Shown here piece after piece: positions 14,221-19,262 of a DNA stretch of 19,262 bases. Below the pieces are notes generated by a model. That model had not been told where the DNA came from. It searched no databases and worked only from the letters and a program-made list of their open reading frames with translations. Source of the DNA: Actinomycetota bacterium (lineage in GTDB: Bacteria > Actinomycetota > Actinomycetes > Nanopelagicales > Nanopelagicaceae); NCBI GenBank assembly GCA_005787645.1, contig SYAM01000083.1, positions 1 to 19,262 on the forward strand. Direction: 5' to 3'. The number at the start of each line of letters is the position of its first letter. Within the stretch, counting starts at the first letter, position 1. The position numbers and the translations under genes are program-made.

Positions 14221-14891
14221 TGCAGTGGAATTGAGGTTAACGCTTCTGGTCGTGGCAAGAGTGAGAAATGCTTAACAGGCCAGATGATGAGGAATGCTCG
14301 CCCCACTACTTTATTGAGTGGAACCATCCCTTTGTTCGCATCTTCTTGGTGGTATCGAGAATCTTCGCTCGCTCCCCGGTGATCACCCATTGCCCAGATA
14401 TATCCCTTGGGAACGGTGACATCAAAGGTCATCTCACTCGGTTTATTTCCAGCGTAGATGTACTTCTCCGCAACCGCTTTGCCATTGATAGTCAGTGCGC
14501 CACTCTTGTCGCAGCAGACCACGCGGTCGCCACCCACACCAATCACTCGTTTAATCAAGTGCTGCTTGGCAGGATCAGGAACGAGTCCAACAAAGACCAA
14601 TCCGTTACGGAGCGCTTGTGTCGGTGCTGAACGTTCTTCTTGATAGGCCGGAGGCAACCACCCGCCAGGATCACGGAAGACCACAACTTCACCCCGTTTT
14701 ACATCGCTGAAGAAATTACCCAACTTGTTAACGATGACTCGATCGTTAATCTCTAAAGTCGTTTGCATCGACCCTGATGGAATGTAGAAAGCCTGAATCA
14801 GGAATGCTTTGATGACAATAGAGATGAAGAGAGATGCGAGAACAAGAATAGGAATTTCGCGAAGGAGGGATCCTTTGCGCGGAAGTTTCAC
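14217..14891 (-). CDS. lepB: Signal peptidase I
   Basis: This membrane-bound serine protease cleaves signal peptides from exported proteins. An N-terminal membrane helix (about 13–37) is followed by the nucleophile motif SGSMQTTL with Ser41. The general base is Lys114 in HLIKRVIGVGGDRV, and the C-terminal box is MGDHRGASEDSRY. The 224-residue length fits the actinobacterial type with a single membrane anchor. The start is GTG at 14891, and it shares one base with the rplS stop (TAGTG), so translation is likely coupled. Some actinobacteria carry several tandem lepB genes at this site; only one is present here, consistent with a streamlined genome. Confidence 0.95.
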   Translation of the reverse strand: MKLPRKGSLLREIPILVLASLFISIVIKAFLIQAFYIPSGSMQTTLEINDRVIVNKLGNFFSDVKRGEVVVFRDPGGWLPPAYQEERSAPTQALRNGLVFVGLVPDPAKQHLIKRVIGVGGDRVVCCDKSGALTINGKAVAEKYIYAGNKPSEMTFDVTVPKGYIWAMGDHRGASEDSRYHQEDANKGMVPLNKVVGRAFLIIWPVKHFSLLPRPEALTSIPLQ

Positions 14892-15397
14892 TACTGGCTT
14901 TTCTCTTCCTGTGCCTCTACCGATTCTGCTACTGCCGGGCTTTGCGCCTCTGCTGAAACTTCAGATTCACTCTCAACTGGAGCTAAGAGCTCCTCGCTAA
15001 TTTCTTCTGCCTCGCCAGTTTCAAAGACGATTGTTTCACTCGGACCAAAGTTGCCGCCACGGCGCTCGCGTATTTTGGAGGCCTTGCCGCGAAGTTCGCG
15101 GAGGTAATACAACTTAGCGCGGCGAACATCGCCACGACGAACCACTTCGATTTTCTCAATAACTGGGGTATGAACTGGAAAGGTTCGCTCAACACCAACG
15201 CCATAGGAAATCTTGCGGATAGTAAAGCTCTCCCGAACACCGCTTCCGCGACGTCGGATGACCAAGCCTTGGAAGACCTGGATACGGGATTTGTTGCCTT
15301 CGATAACTCGAACGTGAATCTTCAATTCATCGCCGGGGCGGAAGGAGGGTAGGTCGCGGCGAAGGGTTGCCGCATCAAGTGCGTCCAGAGTATTCAT
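14891..15397 (-). CDS. rplS: Ribosomal protein L19 with acidic C-terminal tail
   Basis: This large-subunit protein sits at the subunit interface. The core (about 1–115) has FRPGDELKIHVRVIEGNKSR, RRRGSGVRESFTIRKISYG and RAKLYYLRELRGKASKIRE, all typical. The usual length is about 115, but this one has 168 residues: the last roughly 50 form a low-complexity tail rich in Glu, Ala, Ser and Val. ATG at 15397 is preceded by only a weak purine stretch. A 134-bp leader with competing hairpins lies between trmD and this gene, while most other gaps in the block are zero or negative, so separate control is likely. Confidence 0.95.
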   Translation of the reverse strand: MNTLDALDAATLRRDLPSFRPGDELKIHVRVIEGNKSRIQVFQGLVIRRRGSGVRESFTIRKISYGVGVERTFPVHTPVIEKIEVVRRGDVRRAKLYYLRELRGKASKIRERRGGNFGPSETIVFETGEAEEISEELLAPVESESEVSAEAQSPAVAESVEAQEEKSQ

Positions 15398-15531
15398 CTA
15401 TTTCTCTATTTCTTCAGGTAATCGCCGCAGGTCGGTTACCGAATGAGGACCACTCAGCGATTAGAAACTCGCTCCCCTACGGCGGGGCGCATTTCTCGCC
15501 AAGGCGCCCTAGTCTGCCGTAAGGCCCTGAT
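15398..15531 (-). promoter_or_regulatory. Structured leader before rplS
   Basis: This 134-bp gap between trmD and rplS holds several inverted repeats. In plus-strand coordinates GGGCGC (15485–15490) can pair with GCGCCC (15504–15509). CCCC (15474–15477) can pair with GGGG (15484–15487), which uses some of the same bases, so the two hairpins exclude each other. Nearer the gene, GGTAA (15417–15421) pairs with TTACC (15436–15440). There is no run of T after any hairpin on the coding strand, so a simple terminator is unlikely. An autoregulatory ribosomal-protein leader or RNA processing site is possible. No known RNA family is recognised. Confidence 0.4.
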
Positions 15532-16230
15532 TTACTCAAAATCGCGGGCAGTCCTGGCCTTTGCCTGCTCCAGGCGCCAGCGAGCAATCGCGCCATGATT
15601 GCCCGAGGTAAGTATCTCCGGGACGTCAAGGCCTCGCCACTGTGGAGGCTTGGTGTAATTGGGGTACTCCACCAAAAGTTCTTCACCACTTCCTTCACGC
15701 AAGACATGTGATTCCTCTACGAGAGAATCAGGGTTTCCTAATACTCCTGGAATCAATCGAGTGATTGCTTCGATCATGGCAAGTGATGCAACTTCGCCGC
15801 CAGCTAGAACGTAATCACCAAGGGAGATCTCTTCTACCTGTATCTGCATCACGTTGCGGTAGTACTCCGGCACACGAGCATCGATACCTTCATAGCGCCC
15901 ACATAAAAACAGGAGATGATCTTTTTTCGATAACTCAAGAGCACTATCCTGAGTAAACTTCTTTCCAGAGGGTGTGGGGATTATCAGCGCTACCCGAGGG
16001 TCATCGTGCACAATTGGATCAATTGCCTGTGCAATGGGCTCAGCCATCATCACCATTCCGGCACCACCACCATATGGCGTGTCATCAACGCTCTTATGAA
16101 CGCCCGGTGCATGGTCACGGAGGTTATGTGTGGTTATCGAAAGTAAACCATCAGCCTCTGCTTTACCAAGAAGCGAGAGCGAGAGTGGCGTGAAGTACTC
16201 AGGGAAGATCGTGACGATATCAATCCTCAT
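15532..16230 (-). CDS. trmD: tRNA (guanine-N1-)-methyltransferase
   Basis: TrmD methylates G37 next to the anticodon and so prevents +1 frameshifts. The 232-residue protein begins MRIDIVTIFPEYF, with DDTPYGGGAGMVM (49–61), GRYEGIDARV (111–120) and the trefoil-knot SAM site EISLGDYVLAGGE (134–146). Asp168 in GNPDSL matches the catalytic aspartate of the family. The start ATG at 16230 overlaps rimM by 11 bp. The gene keeps the standard rpsP–rimM–trmD–rplS order. Confidence 0.97.
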   Translation of the reverse strand: MRIDIVTIFPEYFTPLSLSLLGKAEADGLLSITTHNLRDHAPGVHKSVDDTPYGGGAGMVMMAEPIAQAIDPIVHDDPRVALIIPTPSGKKFTQDSALELSKKDHLLFLCGRYEGIDARVPEYYRNVMQIQVEEISLGDYVLAGGEVASLAMIEAITRLIPGVLGNPDSLVEESHVLREGSGEELLVEYPNYTKPPQWRGLDVPEILTSGNHGAIARWRLEQAKARTARDFE

Positions 16231-16738
16231 CTATCAACCCTCCCGGTGGATCAATCACAATTCTGCCACCTGCGATATCGACAGTCGGCACTAAGACTTT
16301 CACAAAGGGAATGAGGAATTCACTGCCATTTGACTTGGTAACTTCAAGAAGGTCTTGAGCCACGCCAGTGATTACCCCGCTCACCACACCAATTTCATTA
16401 TTTAATTGAGTATCCGAGAGAAGGAATACCTTTAAGCCAATCAATTGCTGGATGTGATACTCATCTTCATCAACATCATCGAGATCCACCTCGGCAAGTA
16501 ATTGCACATTTCGCAGAGTTTCTCCAGCGTTTCGATCGAGGAAACCCTCAAAACTCAACAGAAGCGTTGAGTTATGCCAACGAGCAGATGCGACTGTGAG
16601 CCCACCCTCCCTAGAGGGCTGCGTGAGCAACGTTGCGCCCGAATAGAAGCGCTCTTCCGGTGAATCCGTTAACACTTCTACGGTAACTTCACCGCGAATT
16701 CCATGAACGCGACCAATACGGCCGACGGTCAGGAGCAT
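16220..16738 (-). CDS. rimM: Ribosome maturation factor RimM
   Basis: RimM binds S19 and helps 30S head assembly. The 172-residue protein has the N-terminal VGRIGRVHGIRGEVTVEVLTD pattern, a central YHIQQLIGLKVF, which starts the PRC-barrel domain, and the C-terminal FLIPFVKVLVPTVD with DPPGGLIDED, all characteristic. The start ATG at 16738 lies 2 bp after the khpA stop, and its end overlaps trmD by 11 bp. Confidence 0.96.
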   Translation of the reverse strand: MLLTVGRIGRVHGIRGEVTVEVLTDSPEERFYSGATLLTQPSREGGLTVASARWHNSTLLLSFEGFLDRNAGETLRNVQLLAEVDLDDVDEDEYHIQQLIGLKVFLLSDTQLNNEIGVVSGVITGVAQDLLEVTKSNGSEFLIPFVKVLVPTVDIAGGRIVIDPPGGLIDED

Positions 16739-16740
16739 TG

Positions 16741-16974
16741 TTATTCGTCAGCCTCGAGCAGGTCTACTCGAATCGGGCGGCGAGCAAGTGCGCTTGCTAC
16801 GGTGCGAAGCGCTTTAGCGGTGCGACCAGCGCGACCGATAACTTTGCCAATATCTTCTGGATGTACGCGTACTTCATAGGTTAAGCCGCGACGACCATTT
16901 TTCTCACTTACAACCACATCAGAAGGGTGATCAACAATGCCTTTGATGAGATGTTCTAGCGCCTCATCGATCAT
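16741..16974 (-). CDS. khpA: KH-domain RNA-binding protein (KhpA/YlqC type)
   Basis: This single KH domain of 77 residues is found between rpsP and rimM in many Gram-positive bacteria. The nucleic-acid loop is IGRAGRTAKALRTV, a GxxG-type motif (Gly-Arg-Ala-Gly). The N-terminal LEHLIKGIVDHPSDV and C-terminal RRPIRVDLLE are standard. In other bacteria KhpA dimerises or pairs with KhpB and affects cell elongation and translation by binding RNA. It is separated from rpsP by 2 bp and from rimM by 2 bp. No jag/khpB gene is in the window. Confidence 0.95.
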   Translation of the reverse strand: MIDEALEHLIKGIVDHPSDVVVSEKNGRRGLTYEVRVHPEDIGKVIGRAGRTAKALRTVASALARRPIRVDLLEADE

Positions 16975-16976
16975 TG

Positions 16977-17486
16977 CTACTCGCTCGCTGGAGCGCTTTC
17001 AGGTGCGCTCTCTTCTGTAGGTGCAACAGGAGCCTCTGCTTGCTCCGCTACCTCTGCCACTGGCTCAGCCTTTTGTGCACTCTTTGCGGCAAGTTTCTCA
17101 GATGCACGCTTCTTCAACGTGGTTGCGCCATCTTTTGGCTCGTTCATCGCATCTTTTGCAGCAGCCTCGAATGCTGCTCGGCGATCAGGTCGTGGCGGTG
17201 CAACTTTGAGCGTGCCCTCTTTGCCAGGGAGGTCATAAAACTTCTGCCAATCACCAGTGATCTTCAAAAGCACTTCAACTGCTGGCGTTGGCGTTGCGCC
17301 AACCCCCATCCAATACTGAGCACGTTCTGAGTTCACAATGATCAACGATGGCTCTTGTGCTGGTGAGTAACGACCAATCTCCTCGATCGCCTTGCTGTTA
17401 CGAGCAGAACGTGAATCTGCCACGACGATACGGAAATGAGGGGTACGAATCTTTCCCATGCGAGCCAAACGAATTTTTGCAGCCAC
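16977..17486 (-). CDS. rpsP: Ribosomal protein S16 with Ala/Glu-rich C-terminal tail
   Basis: This small-subunit assembly protein has the core MAAKIRLARMGKIRTPHFRI, VVADSRSARNSKAIEEIGRY and YWMGVGATPTPAV. Bacterial S16 is usually 80–120 residues; this one has 169. The end, from about residue 108, is first basic (TTLKKRASEKLAAKS) and then acidic and alanine-rich with repeated Ala-Glu-Pro-Val patterns. GTG at 17486 is the start, with GGAG 5 nt upstream and the conserved M-A-A-K-I beginning right after it. A 144-bp gap separates it from ffh. The KH gene follows 2 bp after its stop. Confidence 0.95.
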   Translation of the reverse strand: MAAKIRLARMGKIRTPHFRIVVADSRSARNSKAIEEIGRYSPAQEPSLIIVNSERAQYWMGVGATPTPAVEVLLKITGDWQKFYDLPGKEGTLKVAPPRPDRRAAFEAAAKDAMNEPKDGATTLKKRASEKLAAKSAQKAEPVAEVAEQAEAPVAPTEESAPESAPASE

Positions 17487-17630
17487 AAACTCTCCAAGTT
17501 CTTTGATGTAATGAGGAAGTGGGCAACTGCCTCGGGGTGTGATGAGCGCAGGAGAGAGGGCCTGTGCTCAAGACCTCATATCTTGCCAGCCGCGAGGCTA
17601 ACCTCCAAAACGGGGCCTCCAAAACGGGGC
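17487..17630 (-). other. ffh–rpsP intergenic region
   Basis: This 144-bp gap is long for this window. Next to the ffh stop it holds two tandem hairpin-forming repeats (annotated separately), then a small GC-rich hairpin (AGCC–TCGC–GGCT on the minus strand). At the far end is the rpsP Shine-Dalgarno sequence GGAG, 5 nt before GTG. I see no clear -10/-35 pair, no tRNA and no conserved small ORF. Confidence 0.5.
17602..17629 (-). repeat. Tandem 14-bp repeat just after ffh
   Basis: CCTCCAAAACGGGG is present twice head to tail (17602–17615 and 17616–17629 on the plus strand), starting 1–2 bp beyond the ffh stop codon. On the transcribed strand each unit can fold as GCCCC, a GTTTT loop, then GG-A-GGC with a bulged A. 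No T-run follows, so it is not a textbook intrinsic terminator; it may slow polymerase or protect the 3' end. Confidence 0.8.
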
Positions 17631-19079
17631 CTATCCGCGCTCCTCTTGCGCCCGCTTTGCGGGGTTGCCCGAACGAGACTTCTTCGCACTCCGTTGGGGT
17701 GGCCGTGGAGCCGGTGGCGCCCCCAAGCCAGGCATCTGTGGCATACCTCCTGGACGCATATTTTTCATCTGCTTCATCGCCTTCTGGGCTCCAGCAAATC
17801 GCTCCAGTAATCGGTTGACGCTGGAAACTTCATTCCCACTTCCCCGCGCAATTCGTAGCCGGCGAGAACCATTGATGATCTTTGGGTTGCTCCGTTCGTG
17901 CGGAGTCATCGATTGGATGATTGCAGCGGCGCGATCGGTTTCTGAGTCATCGATTGCTTCAATCTGTTTTTTCATTTGTGCACCTTGCGCCCCAGGCATT
18001 CCTGGCAACATACCTAATAGGTTAGAGATCGAACCCATCTTCTTCATCGCCTGTAGTTGTTCTAAGAAATCGTCGAAGGTGAAATCTTCACCCGAGATAA
18101 ATTTCTCTTCTAGACGAGCAGCGCTCTTTTCATCAAGGGCTTTCTTTGCCTGATCCGCAAGAGTGGCAACATCACCCATTCCAAGAATTCGCTGCGCTAT
18201 CCGATCGGGGTAGAAAGGTTCGAACTCAGAACTCTTCTCACCAGTAGAGAGAAAGAGGATTGGTTTACCGATTACTGAAGTCACTGAAAGCGCCGCTCCC
18301 GCTCGCGCATCACCATCGACTTTTGTAAGCACTACTCCATCGATACCCACACCAGAATCGAAAGCATTTGCGGTGTTGACTGCATCTTGGCCGGTCATCG
18401 CATCGACGACAAAGAGTGTGTCGTCAGGGGTAATTGCACCCTTGATAGCACGCGCTTCTTTCATCAAGTCAACATCGACACCTAATCGCCCTGCGGTATC
18501 GAAAATTACATAGTTAAATAATTTTTGATTAGCATGATCAAGGCCATCTTTGGCAACTGAGATGGGATTACCAACTCCATTTCCTGGCTCTGGCGCGAAG
18601 ACTGGTACGCCAATCTGCTCTCCAATTATCTGTAACTGTGTAACGGCATTGGGTCGGACAAGATCACATGCAACTAATAGTGGGGTGTTTCCCTGTTCTT
18701 TCAACCAGAGCGCCAATTTCCCAGCGAGAGTGGTCTTTCCTGAGCCTTGCAGACCTGCGAGCATGATTTTGGTGGGTGGTTTCTTGGCTTGAGCCAGCGG
18801 ACGGGAGTTAATACCGAGAACTTTGAGAATCTCTTCGTGGATGATTGTGATGACCTGTTGAGCGGGATTAATTCCCGATTGCTTGAGCGAAATCGCTTCA
18901 AGGCCACGTCGCTTTACCTCAGAGATCAGCTGATCGACGACGATAAGGGCTACATCTGCCTCTAGTAATGCAGTGCGGATCTCCCCACATGTCGATTCTA
19001 AATCAACTGGATTGATCCGCCCACGACTTCGTAGTCCGGCTAGGGTCCGCGACATCCGCGAGGTCAGTGCATCAAACAC
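17631..19079 (-). CDS. ffh: Signal recognition particle protein Ffh (SRP54)
   Basis: Ffh is the SRP GTPase that binds signal sequences and 4.5S RNA and delivers ribosomes to FtsY. The 482-residue protein has an N domain (1–100), then the G domain with GLQGSGKTT (109–117), DTAGR (194–198) and TKVD (252–255). The Met-rich M domain contains MKKMGSISNLLGMLPGMPG and RRLRIARGSGNEVSSVNRLL, the RNA-binding segment. The basic tail has PAPRPPQRSAKKSRSG. The start is GTG at 19079. AGGGGA touches the start codon, too close to serve as a ribosome site, and TAGGCT lies 6 nt upstream, so a leaderless start is likely. It follows the PII gene by 27 bp. Confidence 0.97.
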   Translation of the reverse strand: MFDALTSRMSRTLAGLRSRGRINPVDLESTCGEIRTALLEADVALIVVDQLISEVKRRGLEAISLKQSGINPAQQVITIIHEEILKVLGINSRPLAQAKKPPTKIMLAGLQGSGKTTLAGKLALWLKEQGNTPLLVACDLVRPNAVTQLQIIGEQIGVPVFAPEPGNGVGNPISVAKDGLDHANQKLFNYVIFDTAGRLGVDVDLMKEARAIKGAITPDDTLFVVDAMTGQDAVNTANAFDSGVGIDGVVLTKVDGDARAGAALSVTSVIGKPILFLSTGEKSSEFEPFYPDRIAQRILGMGDVATLADQAKKALDEKSAARLEEKFISGEDFTFDDFLEQLQAMKKMGSISNLLGMLPGMPGAQGAQMKKQIEAIDDSETDRAAAIIQSMTPHERSNPKIINGSRRLRIARGSGNEVSSVNRLLERFAGAQKAMKQMKNMRPGGMPQMPGLGAPPAPRPPQRSAKKSRSGNPAKRAQEERG

Positions 19080-19085
19080 TCCCCT

Positions 19086-19091
19086 AGCCTA
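19086..19091 (-). promoter_or_regulatory. Candidate -10 box for a leaderless ffh mRNA
   Basis: On the minus strand TAGGCT ends 6 nt before the ffh GTG, inside the 27-bp gap after the PII gene. The bases between (AGGGGA) are purine-rich but abut the start codon. No -35 hexamer is recognised. Confidence 0.35.
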
Positions 19092-19106
19092 ACTGCCTAA
19101 CAGAAC

Positions 19107-19262
19107 TTAGAGCGCTGGGATGCCGCGCTCTCCGGTTCGCACCCGAACAACCTCATCCACCGGTATTGACCAGACTTTGCCATCACCGATTGAGCCAGTG
19201 CCAGCAGCCTTTACGATCGCGTCGATTGCACCGGCAGCATCTGTAGCGGCGACAAGAATCTC
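19107..19262 (-). CDS. glnB: Nitrogen regulatory protein P-II, C-terminal part (gene runs off the right edge)
   Basis: PII proteins sense 2-oxoglutarate and ATP/ADP and tune ammonium transport and nitrogen metabolism. Only the last 51 residues are present. They include EILVAATDAAGAIDAIVKAA, then TGSIGDGKVWSIPVDEVVRV (equivalent to the common TGxIGDGKIF-VxPVEEVVRI) and the closing RTGERGIPAL, the signature C-loop. The frame is open to the last base. The T-loop with the possible modification Tyr51 lies outside. GlnB and GlnK cannot be told apart here; in actinobacteria this position next to ffh is often glnK after amtB. No glnD gene lies between this gene and ffh. Confidence 0.93.
   Translation of the reverse strand, partial: EILVAATDAAGAIDAIVKAAGTGSIGDGKVWSIPVDEVVRVRTGERGIPAL

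Noticed and set aside
17602..17629. Calling the tandem repeat an intrinsic terminator
   Set aside because: The stems are short and bulged and no T-run follows on the transcribed strand.
1..19262. CRISPR arrays, insertion sequences, prophage or defence genes
   Set aside because: No repeat-spacer pattern, transposase, integrase or nuclease-effector cluster is seen; nearly every base is explained by housekeeping or metabolic genes.

Overview
The window (19,262 bp, roughly 50% G+C by eye) looks like the chromosome of a small-genome, free-living actinobacterium. The best match is a freshwater planktonic lineage of the acI / Nanopelagicales type. This rests on four things: split lycopene cyclase genes (CrtYc/CrtYd) next to phytoene synthase, an actinobacterial-type PASTA kinase, the order glnB–ffh–rpsP–KH–rimM–trmD–rplS–lepB–rnhB–yraN–comM–dprA known from actinobacteria, and very tight gene packing. 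The lineage is an inference; no rRNA is present. I saw no mobile elements, CRISPR arrays or tRNAs, and there is no gene-free stretch longer than 300 bp.

Region 1 (1–1050), carotenoid genes. The 3' part of crtB (+) runs tail to tail into crtYd (−), overlapping it by 65 bp. crtYd is preceded by and coupled to crtYc (−). Together they point to beta-carotene synthesis, possibly feeding retinal for a rhodopsin.

Region 2 (1051–6001, +), salvage, signalling and repair. An extended -10 promoter and a recognisable TPP riboswitch lead into a PnuC-family transporter, here best read as the thiamine transporter PnuT. An overlapping gene encodes a P-loop small-molecule kinase, a good candidate for trapping thiamine by phosphorylation. 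A Ser/Thr kinase with four PASTA repeats, endonuclease IV (nfo) and an EamA permease follow.

Region 3 (5991–8906, −), central metabolism. 6-phosphofructokinase, class II DAHP synthase and an O6-alkylguanine-DNA alkyltransferase are transcribed in that order. The phosphofructokinase carries Asp104 and Lys124, the residue pair of the pyrophosphate-dependent enzyme.

Region 4 (8937–10057, +) holds a second EamA permease and a 42-residue zinc-ribbon protein.

Region 5 (10054–19262, −) is a long housekeeping block. Read in its own direction it holds glnB/glnK (partial), ffh, rpsP, khpA, rimM, trmD, rplS, lepB, rnhB, yraN, comM, dprA and era. It combines SRP targeting, ribosome proteins and maturation, secretion, R-loop repair and transformation-type DNA processing. 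Many of its genes overlap by 1–11 bp.

A recurring regulatory signal is a TANNNT box ending 6–7 nt before a start codon that has no usable Shine-Dalgarno sequence (pknB, the second eamA, the zinc ribbon, yraN, ffh). This suggests leaderless transcription at the heads of transcription units. The strongest lead for a new system is the TPP riboswitch–PnuT–P-loop kinase cassette.
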